Of a DNA stretch of 64,000 bases, positions 1 through 11,710 are shown piece by piece; within the stretch, counting starts at the first letter, position 1, and each line of letters starts with the position of its first letter. The stretch is taken from NCBI RefSeq assembly GCF_030272615.1, contig NC_081405.1, forward strand, positions 24,163,272 through 24,227,271. Reading direction: 5' to 3'. The translations under genes and the position numbers were made by a program. Origin of the DNA: Cryptomeria japonica. Taxonomy: Eukaryota; Streptophyta; Pinopsida; Cupressales; Cupressaceae. Below the pieces are notes generated by a model. The model was not told where the DNA came from, searched no databases, and saw nothing but the letters and a program-made list of their open reading frames with translations.

Positions 1-185
1 AACCGATGTTGGAGGAGCTGCACTCACCACAGTGGCAAGTGGATAATACGACATGGAAGTCAGTGTTCATAGTGGCCCATAACATGGCCTGGAGACATAC
101 ATGTAAATAGTGAAGACATATATATATACACATGTACATGTGTACATATGCATTAAAAAATAATATCTAGAGAGATCTGTATATA

Positions 186-1255
186 TTATATATATATAAC
201 AAGTATGTGTACACATGTGCATACATGTTTACCACGTGAATCATGATCTGTGGAATGATCATCGACACAAAGAAAATTGACATATGAACCAATATTATCA
301 TGATCAGTGGATGATCCACTTGCAACTGAAGAGGATGGACCATGATGTGAACTCGAAGCACTTGGAGCATCACGGGGCCCATAGCATAGTCGATGACAAC
401 TCGTACAAAAATGAGGTGCTGATGTACGTAGAATGGTTGTACTCATATCAACATCATCCTCACCTCCTAGATCTCCACCAACATTAATGTGGCCACCTAC
501 CAAATCATATGTCTTCTCACTAAGGCTACCAATGAGTGTGGTCCATGAGTCCAATGTGGAGATAACAGAACGCTGATGACTAGTCCTAGGTATAACAGGC
601 ATAGGAGCCACAATGGGTTGGTGATGGGCAGGTCTGTTGGGGTCAATACGTGCCCCCAACCTATCCTATGGCATGTCACCACCAACACCCTGGAATGCTC
701 TAATATCAAAATAATTGGGCTTTAAACCCAAAACAAACTTTGCATATAATTTTCTCAAAAAGTATAAGGGGCACTCTAAGTTGGCATGTGGTGGGGAGTC
801 AAATACCATCTGCCACCATTCCCAAAAATTATCGAACATGCCCCAATGTGTACACCACCCCATGGATATGCAGGATTTGTTTGGTGGAATGGGTTCACCT
901 ATGATAGGTTTTGAAAAATATGGAACTAAGTGAGATTTGGTTATTCTTAAGTCCAAAATATACCTATAGGAGAGGCCATCAAAATAAAACTGGCATCTCT
1001 CCTGTCTCCATGCTCGATGTGAATTGAACTCCTCATCTATAAACCTAACTGCATCAACAAAACACAACATGTGTTGAGACATATGTGGTGCTCTAAGGAT
1101 CTCATTAACCTTTTTTTGTATGGAAACAACATTCCCATCAATAATGGCTCGATATCAAGCCTCATCGGAACCAGGAGGTGGAGGTTGATGTGGGGGTGGA
1201 GGTGGAGGTGGAGGTGGAGGTGGATGTGGATGTTCATCAATAATATGCCATAATA
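186..1255 (-). pseudogene. Decayed proline-rich ORF of unknown family
   Basis: I do not recognise the family. On the minus strand one frame runs from about 1255 to 186 and is broken by a TGA near 1156 and a TAG at about 664-666. The N-terminal part is a run of prolines encoded by a CCA/CCT repeat (plus-strand GGAGGT repeat, about 1183-1237). A tryptophan-rich block follows (motifs WCTHWGMFDNFWEWW and FDIRAFQGVGGDMP), then a serine/histidine-rich tail. The aligned frame across both stops suggests one former protein of about 350 residues. The neighbours are satellite-like repeats, so it is probably part of an old mobile element or a captured gene. No catalytic motif is visible. It could also be an unrelated chance-extended frame, but the compositional coherence argues against that. 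Confidence 0.4.
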
Positions 1256-1440
1256 GGTCCTATTATACCATAATATGCCATAATAGGTCCTATTATGCCA
1301 TAATAGGTCCTATTATGCCATAATAGGTCCTATTATGCCATAATAGGTCCTATTATGCCATAATAGGTCCTATTATGCCATAATAGGTCCTATTATGCCA
1401 TAATAGGTTCTATTATGCCATAATAGGTCCTATTATGTCA
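1241..1440. repeat. 20-bp near-palindromic tandem repeat
   Basis: The unit TAATAGGTCCTATTATGCCA is repeated head to tail eight times without a break from 1281 to 1440, with one variant unit and a half unit before it. Each unit is itself an odd-length palindrome (TAATAGG, central T, CCTATTA), so any single strand can fold at every unit. Only two or three point variants are seen, so the array is young or kept homogeneous. Confidence 0.9.
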
Positions 1441-1539
1441 TATTATGACGTAATATGGCATAATAGGACCTATTATTCCATGTAATATGGCATATTAGGT
1501 GGACTATTAAATGCCATAATTTAGGACATGTGTCTTAAG

Positions 1540-2690
1540 GGGATGATCATAATTAGGACACAATGTGATCTTATGTGGTCAAGTTGGGTCATAAGGGGTA
1601 TGTTGTATACACTAATGTTAAAAAGGGTTAAATATGTGGTCCTAAGGGGTCACACATGTGTTAAAACACATGTGTCCAGTCCCTTAGGACCACATATATA
1701 TGACGGTCCCTTAGGACACAATGCCATCTAGATGTGATCATAAGTGGTATATGTCCATATTTTGACATAATAGGTTATATTATGTCATAACACATGTGTG
1801 ACCCCTTAGGACCATATATTACCCCTTTTAACATCCTAGTAGTGTATACAATATACCCCTTATGATCCAACTTGACCTAATATGCCATATAATATGGCAT
1901 CATAGGTCCTATTCAATGCCATAATAGGGGGTCCTATTATGGCATTGAATAGGACCTATGATGCCATATTATATGGCATATTAGGTCAAGTTGGATCATA
2001 AGGGGTATATTGTATACACTACTAGGATGTTAAAAGGGGTAATATATGGTCCTAAGGGGTCACACATGTGTTCTAACACATGTGTGACCACTTAGGATCA
2101 CATATGACCCCTTAGAACATAATGTGGTCCTAAAGGGTCACACATGCACATGTTCTAACTCATGCGTTCAACCCCTTAGAACCATGTACATAGGACCCCA
2201 TAGGATCACATAGTGTCCTAAGGGATCATATGTGGTCCTAAGGGGTTGAACACATGTGTACATAACCCCTTGGGATACTAGGATGTTAAAAGGGGTCATA
2301 TGTGGTGGACTCAGGGGTCACACATGTTAAAACACATGTGTGACCCCTTACAACCAAATATGACCCCTTAGGACGTGATGTGATCCTATGTGGTCATAGG
2401 GGGTATGTTGTATACACTAGATGTTAAAAGGGGTCATATGTGGTCCTAAGGGGTTAGCATGTGTCAAACACATGTGTGGTCCTAACACATGCGTGACCCC
2501 GTAGGACCAAATATGACCCCTTAGGACGTGATGTGATCTTATGGGATCATATGTGGTCATAAGGGGTCATGCATGTGTTAGAACACATGTGTGACCCCTT
2601 AGGACTACATATGATTCCTTAGGGTCCACGGTGATCCTATATGGTCATATTGGCTCATATGGGTCATATGGTCATGTATGTGATCCTATA
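1540..2690. repeat. Array of palindromic repeats
   Basis: At least six diverged copies of a palindromic core occur, each reading roughly GGTCCTAAGGGGTCACACAT followed by a short spacer and its reverse complement. They lie near 1641-1694, 2048-2096, 2117-2176, 2303-2350, 2440-2500 and 2549-2606. Spacers repeat the phrase 'GTATACACTA...TGTTAAAAGGGGT'. There is no credible coding frame. The region looks like a complex satellite or the remains of a foldback element. Confidence 0.75.
1789..2072. repeat. Perfect 140-bp inverted repeat with 4-nt spacer
   Basis: The left arm 1789-1928 and the right arm 1933-2072 are exact reverse complements over 140 bp when compared base by base. They are separated by only GGGT (1929-1932). 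Just outside the arms the match stops (ATGA against CTAA). The centre contains the same GGTCCTATTATG phrase as the tandem array at 1241-1440. Such a hairpin would give double-stranded RNA if transcribed. Confidence 0.93.
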
Positions 2691-3310
2691 CTTTGGGTTT
2701 TTAACATTTTTATTTTCATTTAAAAAGGTTTTGGTTTTGGTTTTTCTACGTTTTAGTTAAATTTCTATGTTTTGGTTTTCGCTTTGGTAAATTTTAACAA
2801 TGTTTTACTTTCGTTTTTGTTGTAGTTGTGGTTTTGGTTTTCATTTTTATTTTTGATTTGATTTTGTATTTTGTTTTGGTTTTGATTTTTATTTTTTTTC
2901 GTTTCGTTTCAAGGTTTTCAACATTTTTATTAAATTCATTCATCAACCATGAAAAAAAAATTATAAAAAAATTACTATCATTAAAACCTAGATTAACATT
3001 TTTAAAAAAGCCTAATCTAATCAATTCATATAAAAAAAAATCATTGTCAATTAAAAAAATAAATTTTAAACTAAATTTAACTAATTTTTAAATTAAAAAA
3101 ACAAATTTTTAAACTAAAAACATAATTTTTAAACTAAAAATCTAATTTTTAAACTAAAAATCTAATTTTTTAACAAAAAAAATAATTTTTAAACTAAAAA
3201 TCTAATTTTTAAACTAAAAATCTAATTTTTAAACTAAAAATCTAATTTTTTTAACTAAAAAAATAATTTTTAAACTAAAAATCTAATTTTTTAACTAAAA
3301 AATTAATTTA
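2691..3310. repeat. T-rich/A-rich low-complexity tract with a 20-bp tandem repeat
   Basis: From 2691 to about 2930 the plus strand is dominated by TTTTGGTTTT-like runs. From about 3040 to 3305 a 20-bp unit (close to CTAATTTTTAAACTAAAAAT) is repeated about ten times with small length changes. The short frames in this stretch are products of the repeat and are not reported as genes. Confidence 0.8.
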
Positions 3311-3419
3311 AATATGAAATATTGAAAAAAAAAAAAAAGTAAAGGGCGTACCTGGAAGACTTGCTAGTGGCTTCTGCTAAGGGCTCCACTGCTTCAATCG
3401 AGATCTCGTATGCCAAAAA

Positions 3420-4863
3420 TGACCTTTACCCCATTTAAAAAAAAATCATATTATGCAAAATGGGATCCCATTTGGGTTTTAGGCTCGCGATCCGATTCGT
3501 CTCCTACTGACTCCGCCCGATTTTCACTTTTTTTCTAAGTCTAAAACTTCCACATTAAGTGGACACAACTTCTTGCACTTACCCCTAATTTTTTTTTACC
3601 TAAGGTTAAGGAAAAGCAGGTTAGTAAGATCAAATGCATGCAATATGAAATAAAAAACAATAAAGCATAAGAGCATACAAATAAACTTGATATACCTTTT
3701 TTCTTCTCCTCCATTGATTGAGCGGGAAGTGGAAGTGCACACTTGATATCCACTTGATTTTCTCCTTATGATTGAGGAAATGTAGATTGCTCTCCACTAC
3801 ACAACAATTGATCATATGGGATGGTCGATGATGAATTATGTAAAATCAACATCAACATCAACATGACAATATTTGGGCATGATAAGGGAGCTATGGATGT
3901 TTTTGTGACTCAAATGGACATCATGACAATGTAGGAATGATGGATATCATTATGAAGGGAAGAGACTCCAATTTATAGATTGGAGGGGCCCAAAATGGAT
4001 GGTCAATATTGAAGAGGAATGGAGGGCTAGGATTGAATGTAAGTGGGAGAGGATTTGAGAGGATAAGTGGGAGATCCAATAGATTGGCCATAAAGACATT
4101 TCTTGTCTCCACACTTCTCAAGTACAAGGGGAAGAGTTCCCCAAGTACCTTGGGAAGAGAAGAAAGGAATTTAAAATTCCTTGGGAGAGGACAAGGGGAA
4201 TTAAAAAATTCTCAAAAAAGAGGATGCATTAGGAGAATAAAGGATAAAGGAACTAAAAATTCCATGGGAAGAGGGGGAATGGGGAGATTCAAAGAATTTG
4301 AAATTCCTTGGATGGACAAAAGCGGGTGGCATTTAAGGTTGGAGGGTGAGATGGAAAAGCCATTTATGGCAAAGAGTTGACCCATCCCTAATCAAGGTGA
4401 TTAGGGATGTGCAAATTATTAAAGGAAATGATTAGGTGGGTTAATGAGGGATTAGAGTGCAAGTGGGCAAGTTAGGAGGATGGGACATGAGGAGAGAGAA
4501 TGAGTGGAGGCATATAAAATCAAGGAAAATATTGATCATGATTAGGCTAGGATTAATTAGGCTAAATGATGGGGATTAAGAGGGTGATTTGTAGAAATTA
4601 GGGCATTAGTTAATTAATTGGGATTAATTAACTAATTAGGATTTGGAAGAAATATTGGCTAAGGTTGGGAATTGAAATAGTTCTAGAAGAATAGGATATA
4701 ATTAATTTTGATAAATTAATTGTAAGGCTAAAGTGATAAAAATTAATTAAAATATAATTTAATTAATTTTAAGAAGAAATAGGACTGACATAATTAATGT
4801 AATTAATTATGTGGGAAGGCTAAATTAATTAAATATTAATTTAATTAATTTTAGGCATCTACA
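3420..4863 (-). repeat. Old minus-strand LTR related to the Tat-1 LTR
   Basis: Read on the minus strand, 4863 begins TGTAGATGCCTAAAATTAAT. The following sequence runs parallel to the Tat-1 LTR: AATTAATT-rich start, 'CAAGGTACTTGGGGAA' block, 'GTGTGGAGACAAGAAA' block, and a TATA-like CTATAAATTGG near 3975-3985. The end is less certain. Homology fades near 3598, but a CA followed by a TTTTTGGCATAC primer-site-like string lies at 3420, which parallels Tat-1 and would make this a 5' LTR of about 1.44 kb. No target duplication was found. Confidence 0.55.
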
Positions 4864-6330
4864 TGACCTTTAGGCTTGGAAGGGCACTATTAATTGGAAA
4901 TAAATATTATGTGGGAATGCGAGTAATATGAAAAAAGTAATTTATTTATTTTAGTTAGTACTTTTTACTAAAATCTTGTGGCTAATATAGATTCCAAGGA
5001 ATGAGGAAAATTTTTAGGGTACAAAGAGGTCATTTACCAAGTCTTGCAAGAGACTCATGTTTTACAATATTTCATTATAGGTCGCTTTGACTATGGAAAT
5101 ATCTAGGTTCAAGTTTATGAAGTTGTTTAAAGAGGGCACTAAAAGGGTTAATAAGGTATGGTCAGACATGGCCCTTTAATAAGTTTGAAAATACTCCATA
5201 TTTGAGAGGGTACTTCAACCTCTACATGAGATATAATGGTACTGTACCTCCAAATCAGTATAGAGACAACAAAAACTACTAGAGTGTAGATATTATGTGT
5301 TTTCTTATGTAGATATGCATAGGGATGAAGATAGGTTTATAATAATACCTTATTTCTTGAGTAATGATTGCTTTAACGTATGTCATTGTATATTAGCAAC
5401 ATAGTCAATATAGTTATAGATACTTATTGAATTTGTAGTCATTACTATGTAGCAAGTAGTTTTGTGGTAGATCTAAGACCCTGAGTGGTCTTTCTTACAT
5501 TTTATAGATCCATGAGTTGATCTAAAACTCTATTTCATTGTATCTCATTGGTTTTTGAATAATCTTTAATATAAAAATATAAAAAATTAGTTTTACTTCT
5601 ATTTAATTATTTATTAATTTAATAAGTTTATTATTATTTTATTAGGTAATGTCAGCCAAGGGGTTGCATCCTGTATTAATAGAATCGGAAAAAAATAGCC
5701 TATCCCACATCAGGTGAGGCCACAATTAGGGGATGTCATCCCTGATAGAAAATTTTTATGTTGCCCAAACATGAGATCCCATAAATGAGATGCTACATGA
5801 ATGAATTCACTCAACTGCAATGTCAGACTTTGCTCCACTTTTAGTCTAGAAACAAAGGTGAATGCTAAAAATTACCTCATTTTTGTCCTCTTCCTTTGTA
5901 CACCATTGTCCAATTTTCTTCTGACTCCCTAACACACTTAGCTTCTATTAATTTCTCTATGAATTTCCCATCCCCTAGAGATGTGATTTCTAATCTATAT
6001 ATCTAATCTATCAATGCCTCGCCAAAAATAATATACTTAAATACCTTAATGCAATCACTAAGCGAAGGATCAACATGAGATACTAGATTTTGATCCATGC
6101 TTGAATAATCAATAGTGCAATCTACAATCTAAGTATCTAAAGGCACTAGAAAAATCTTAGAGATTGCAAAATTTGAGGCCAAAGAGGCTATAGAATTACT
6201 CAATTTGGAATTTGCATGTGTCTCCTAAAAATAATACCAAGATCACTAGATGGTGGGGTAGGTAAAGGATTTGAGATGTCTTTTATAGAGGCTTGGGGTA
6301 TTGCATATTATTTTTGAGTGTTAGGAGAAA
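4864..6330. other. Intergenic/old repeat, nothing recognised
   Basis: AT-rich sequence without a convincing coding frame, LTR terminus or RNA gene. It lies between an old LTR and a LINE ORF1 remnant, so it is probably eroded transposon sequence. Confidence 0.5.
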
Positions 6331-6339
6331 AGACATATT

Positions 6340-7150
6340 GATGGGGCTTAACCCCCACACACCAAGTGGTCTTACCATCTAAGGTCATATAGCCACACAC
6401 CTTGGATTGCATCTTTTGGAATTGAGGCATAAAATGTTCTATTGAGAAACATTTTCTACAATAGAATGTGATTTTCTCATAGTCCACTAGCTACTTCTAG
6501 TAACACTCCCCCACCAAAAGTGATATCTCTACAAGGAGACCATTGGAAATTTCCATTTCCATATGTATGTGTGCATATGTGGAGCTCTAGTGATTCAATG
6601 TTTCAGTTGCACTACAATGATACTTGCCCAGGTTGTTGCCTATGGCCTACATGCTATTAAGTTCCCAAAATTGAAAGGGCAAATAGGGAAGACACACCCA
6701 AAAAAAGGTAAAGGAGAAAGTCTCAATACATAGATCAAAGGAATGAAACCAGAGTTTCATGCACAAAAAATCTCCTTGGTGAACCCAAGGAACATTCTCA
6801 AGCAACCACACCTTATCAACTAGAGATTCAAATTCCAAAATGAAAAACCCTTTAGCACAAGGGAAAATGCAGATTTCATCCTTCATAAATTCTTTCAAAT
6901 TTTTCATAATTTGATTATCAAGGTCACTTAAATTTGGCCACCACTATGTGAATTTGCATATTAGGGCATGTCTTAGCAATAATTTCTTCCTATCCCTAAC
7001 AAATTCGCCAAATTGAACCTCTAAGACAAAATTAGATCGCCTAATAAGAAGAATAGAGCCAGGTAAAATAGACTTAGATGAAGGCAACCCAACAACTGAA
7101 TAAAAACCTTTATCACTGGTTCATATAGACCACTACAAATTGAGTCAAGG
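6340..7150 (-). pseudogene. LINE-type ORF1 remnant (DUF4283 plus zinc knuckle)
   Basis: The minus-strand frame ending at 6647 contains the hallmarks of the plant LINE ORF1/DUF4283 domain: KGFFILEFES, a PWVHQGD-like block and a final LPYLPFQFW. After frame breaks, the sequence towards 6340 still shows an arginine/valine strand block and a cysteine pair (YCRKC) followed by a histidine, as in the zinc knuckle that follows DUF4283 in these proteins. In plants this pair forms the nucleic-acid-binding ORF1 protein of L1-like LINEs and also occurs in derived host proteins. No reverse transcriptase is left nearby, so this is a fragment. The assignment rests on motif recognition and not on a search. 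Confidence 0.55.
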
Positions 7151-7347
7151 GTTTGGAGAATGTTGATGAGTTATAGAAAAATATTGTTAAACACAAACCT
7201 AATTGGTGTTGCACAAAGCCTCTTCCAAATTATTCTTTCTCCATGTAGACCTATACCCATTAGCAAATTCCTCCATGCCAGCCACACCATGGGAGTAAAA
7301 AAATTCATTAACATCATCATTGAAGGTGCAGGATGCAAAGGGTGGAA

Positions 7348-7761
7348 TGTTGGAGTAATTTTTGGACAATTATCTAATTATTTATTAATTAGGTCATTTA
7401 ATTGTTTTTTCACTCAAGCTAAATTTAGGTGCTTTATCTTATCTAGGTGTTATGCTTTTTTAGTTTGATTCACTTAGAGGCACCTCTAGTTAGCTTGTTT
7501 AACTTGTAGTGGAGCTTAATTTAGCTCCTACTTTGCATTTCTTTAGCTCTTCTAATTTTAGGATTAGGGCATCTCTTGCTTTCTATAAAGAAAGTCTTTC
7601 ATTCATTGTAATTTATCTCTATTATTATATCTTCAATATTGTTTTGTGCAATAATACAAAATTATTTGGTTGTTATTGAGCATACAATCTTTGCTTGATC
7701 TCTTTTGTGTGATAAGTGTTTTTCTTGAAAATGATTCTTGTCTCATTCATTAACTTCTACA
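7348..7761 (+). repeat. Copia 5' LTR
   Basis: Starts TGTTGGAGTAA, a common start for plant Copia LTRs, and ends CTACA directly before the primer site. A TATA-like CTATAAAG lies at about 7583-7590 and T-rich sequence follows. The length of 414 bp is usual for Copia. Confidence 0.7.
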
Positions 7762-7773
7762 TGGTAGTAGAGC
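7762..7773 (+). other. Copia primer-binding site (initiator Met tRNA, degenerate)
   Basis: TGGTAGTAGAGC lies directly after the LTR. It differs at two positions from TGGTATCAGAGC, the complement of the plant initiator methionine tRNA 3' end that most Copia elements use. Confidence 0.65.
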
Positions 7774-8839
7774 ATTAGATTTGTCAAGTTCCTATCTACA
7801 TGCTTGAGAGATCCAACTTGAGGTGAATTTTAAGTGCACTTTAGAATCAAACAGAGGTTTTCATCACATTTGCAACATCAAAAAATCCTAAGAACAATTG
7901 TCGTTTCATCAAAATTGGACTAGCTAAAAATTTGAGTCAAATTGGCTAAGGGCATAAAAATCGAGGCAAAATCTGGGGGTAGTTGAAAAATCTGGGCACT
8001 TCGACACAAAATAGAGGTCACCATTGCGCTTAGAAGGCACAAAAAACCTTTAGATTATTTGTCAAGTCATCTAAATAAGAGGTTAGAAAAAATTTAGTAC
8101 ATTTTACAAGGTCAAAAATTCATAAATCCATATTGCTATACTATTATGGGCATATTGCTAAGATAGAAAAAAAAATTGCTGAATTTTTCATTCAATTTTT
8201 TTGCAAGAATCAAATGTTTCTTTTGAAATTTTTAAATAAAAAATCAGAAAAAGTCAAAAGATACTTGTGCAACCCTACAAAGTGTGACATCAACATCCTT
8301 TGGTGGCCCATTTGGCATTTTCCTATAGTTAGTGCCATTTCTAAATTTATCGGACCTCCTCTATTTTTGGCTTCCTTGCCTTAAAAAAGAAGCGATGGTT
8401 TTTTGTCTATAACTTTGTCACACAGAGTCAAAATAGAGAAAATGAGATATTGTTGGAAAGCTAGTTCTGAGGCCAATCTTATTTTATAGGTAGTTTGATC
8501 AAATTTTGCACCAATTTTTCGTACAAGGCCTCTAAAGTCAGCCTTTAGTTTCACACTTTTGAGGCCATATCTTGCACATCTAAACTCCATTTTTCGACTT
8601 CCATACATCGTCGAAAAGATCTCAGATTCCTATATTCAGATATTAAGTCCTTTTTTGCATATTTTTCATTAGGTAATCATAGATCTCAATCTTTTTCTTT
8701 TTGGGTTCTTTCTTGGGAAACGTGCATATTAGTTTTTTTTCAATGATTGAAGTGGATTTTTTTGGCACTGAGAGGATATATATTGTTGTATCAATCTGTT
8801 TATGTACCTTTTTTTTAACTTTTTCATGTATCAAAATCA

Positions 8840-9325
8840 TATTTCTCCCCTTATTACATTCAATTATCATGGTTGGAAAAAAAATGGAGATTCATCTGAA
8901 ACACTAGGGGTTATATAGAATGACTATGGGTACAAAAACTAATCATGTAGGTGTTGTTGAGAAGAGAAAATGTTTAAATGGGTGCGATGATGATTTTAGA
9001 ACATTATACATGCCTATCTCTCCATATCTTCTTTTTCATGTTGAGTCTTGCACAAAACTTAATGAGATCTGGACTACAATGGAGCCCCCATTTGGAAAGA
9101 AAGATTCATTAAGGGGTTTTTAGTTGAAGAATGAGTTTATTGGCTTGAATCCTAATCATTTTGACAACATCTATGACTTGTTCACCAAACTCAAGTCTCT
9201 CAAATTAAAGTTGAAGTAGTGCAAAATTGATAAACGGGACTCTCAATTGATTCTCTCTATCCTTGCCAAGCTTGGTCCTAATTATTTACATAGAAGGCAT
9301 ATCCTTATTTGAAAGTGAAGAGCTA
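8840..9325 (+). pseudogene. Copia Gag fragment (UBN2 type)
   Basis: A frame broken by several stops keeps the family pattern: an NYHGWK-like start, MEIHLK, then WTTMEPPFGKKDSLRG, a phenylalanine/leucine block around FDNIYDLFTKLKSLKLKLK, and DKRDSQLILSILAKLGPNY. This order matches the gag-polypeptide of plant Copia elements, which packages element RNA into virus-like particles. Stops are at about 8905, 9121 and 9220. The zinc knuckle, normally about 100 residues further on, is missing because Tat-1 begins at 9350. Confidence 0.7.
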
Positions 9326-10103
9326 AGTTTTATAATCAACGATGGTTATTGTAGACACTTAAATTAATTATTTTAATTTATTTATTTAAATTCCTTGCAT
9401 AATTAATTTATTAATTGTGTTAGTTCCTATTCCTTCTCAATATTAACTAAATAAAATTAATGTTGTCACTATAGTCTATTGATTGATGTATTTAATAAAT
9501 CAATCTACCTTTATTCTTCTAAAAACCCTAAAATCAATTCTCTCCAAATTAATCCTTTTAATTAATTAATTTCAATTAATTAAATGATCTAGGTGATTCC
9601 TACAAATCATCTTTTCCTAATCCATCATCAACCTAATGAATTCTTCTAGAAGCATCCCTAATCTCACTTATCATTATTCTTCTAATTTTTTATTCCCTCC
9701 ACTCATTCTCTCTCCTAGTCAAATCCTCCTACAAATCTCATTTGCCCTAATCCCTTTCCTAATGAGTTGTTAGTGGCTAATCCTCATGATTAGCCACAAA
9801 GTCAACTCCTTGTCTCTTCCATCCAACCACCTTCCTCAAATGCTCATTTCCTAGGTGAATGTGAGATTTTCAAAAATCTCACATTCCTCTAGACATCTCT
9901 TCCTCCAAGGAATTATTAATTCTTCTTTATTCCTCCAATCCCTATGATTATCCCTTTTGAGGAATTTTTAATTCATCATCCCCATCTCTCAAGGAATATT
10001 TTATTTCTTTCTCTTCCCTAGGTACATTGGGAAGTCTTCCCAATGAACCTTGAGGAGTGTGGAGACAAGAAAGGCCTTTATGACATATATCTTGGTCTCC
10101 ACA

Positions 10104-11691
10104 TGATGGATTGGTGCTTGGGATAGACTAGCCTAGTCTATGCTCTTGGATCCTTTCCTTGGATCACCTGGTGTTCTCCTCACACCCTAGGGTCTCTAGG
10201 ACTTCCTTTGCTTGAGGAATCCCCTGACCTTTCCCAATCCACCCACCAATGAGTTGCTTTGTTGCTCCTAAGGTCTCACCTACTCATGAGACTCAAAACC
10301 CCTTACTATGGCTAATAAGGGCTATGCTTGTTCTACACCTTCTAGGGTCTTAGCAAGGTTGAATCAGGTCTTAAACCATGTTTTACATCCCTCCATGTGC
10401 CCCCAAGAAGTTGCTACCTTCATCCTTTCTACCGATTTCATTGTTTTGTGTTTTTGCTTACAAAACAGGGCTACAAGGATTAGGACCAATTAGGCCTCCT
10501 ACCTTGTCCTTTAGGGATTTCTCTCACAAATTATGGATACACAACCCAAACTCCCAAAATATACTACCATTCAATTAGCAAGGGCTCAAGGATTTTCTAG
10601 GTTTTGGGCCTCCAAGTGGTCGTACAGTGCCTTGGGCGAATTTTGGGGTTTTTAAGGGTTTTGTGAGGGTTTTTTGGTCTGCCTGGGTCACAGTGAGTGT
10701 TTTGTGTCTTAGCCACCTTGTCTGGATTGGTTGAGGCTCCTCCTTCACACCATTGATTCTTCAAACACTCCTCTACACCTCCTCCAAAGGGTGTACTTTC
10801 CTCTATCCAACCTTGCTCTCCAAGACCTTTGCAACTTAACCTCTCCTAGTCGGGCACTGTTCAATCTGGCCTAGGATTGGGTCTCTTGATGGCCTCCCTG
10901 CATTTTCAAGGGCCCTGCTTGTTTTTTAGTATTGTAAAATATCTACACTCTCATTCCCCATGGTTTCATGGTGGTTCCACAATGGGGAATGGAGTTATGC
11001 AACCATTTACACAATCCTGTCCAAAACTGGACAGTAAGAAGACAATTTACAAACTATTTACAAACACACTCAATCTGCAAATAAACACCTAAACTAATTG
11101 TTTGAAATGAAATTATTTACACCATGAAAGACATTCCACATAGTTTTGGACGTATCTCAATCCATTAACTTGCTTTGTTGCTTCATTCAAACTAACTGGT
11201 AACAGTTTTACAGTCTCAGTCTGGTCTTTTTGCTAGGGTCGTACAATGTCTGATATCCAACCCATCCAGCTAGGGTTTGAAACATCTTATACCACCCATA
11301 CCTTAGTCAATGTTCCAAAATTAGGGCTCTCCATGCACAACAAGGTTCTATGACCACTTTGGGTGGAAAAGTTGCTTGACAACTTTTAAAAGTTGTCGTG
11401 CAACTTTTGCATCTTTTGAGCAACTTTGCCATTGTTGCTTTTCATGACTCCTAAGCCTATTTTGGGTTATCCTAAGGACATCAACATGCCAATAAGTCCT
11501 AACACACATTCCAGGCACACTCAACCTCTCCTGCACAAGAAATCACAACAAAAACACTAAGGACCTAAAACTAGGACCTAGTCTAGCACACATGAGCTCA
11601 TGGCTCTTATTCATGTAAAATGGCTTCTAAAGAAGCATAACACCAACAAAAAAAAGAAAGAGAAAGAGTTTGGAAGGGTGCTCCTGCACCA
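10104..11691 (-). repeat. Chromovirus 3' LTR
   Basis: On the minus strand it starts TGGTGCAGGAGC at 11691 and ends CCAATCCATCA at 10104. It contains the repeated GCAACTTT/AAAGTTGT inverted motif near 11370-11440. It is preceded on the minus strand by the purine tract at 11692-11707. Confidence 0.9.
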
Positions 11692-11707
11692 TACTCCCCC
11701 TCTACAC
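11692..11707 (-). other. Chromovirus polypurine tract
   Basis: The minus strand reads TAGAGGGGGAGTA just before the 3' LTR start. This is the purine run that primes plus-strand DNA synthesis. Confidence 0.75.
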
Positions 11708-11710
11708 ACA

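Larger units (their letters stand above)
7348..9349 (+). mobile_element. Copia retrotransposon, 5' part only
   Basis: Order on the plus strand: 414-bp LTR (7348-7761), tRNA-iMet-like primer site, a leader of about 1.1 kb, and a gag fragment. The element stops at 9349 where Tat-1 is inserted. I do not find Copia protease, integrase or RT after the far end of Tat-1 (37941 on). The Copia copy was therefore already truncated, or its remainder is too eroded to see. Confidence 0.7.

Noticed and set aside
1241..1440. Regular 20-bp repetition that might look like a CRISPR array
   Set aside because: There are no spacers; the units are contiguous and the setting is a plant genome.
2794..3091. Open frames on both strands in the T-rich tract
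   Set aside because: Composition-driven (KIKTK and VFIFIF repeats) without any motif.
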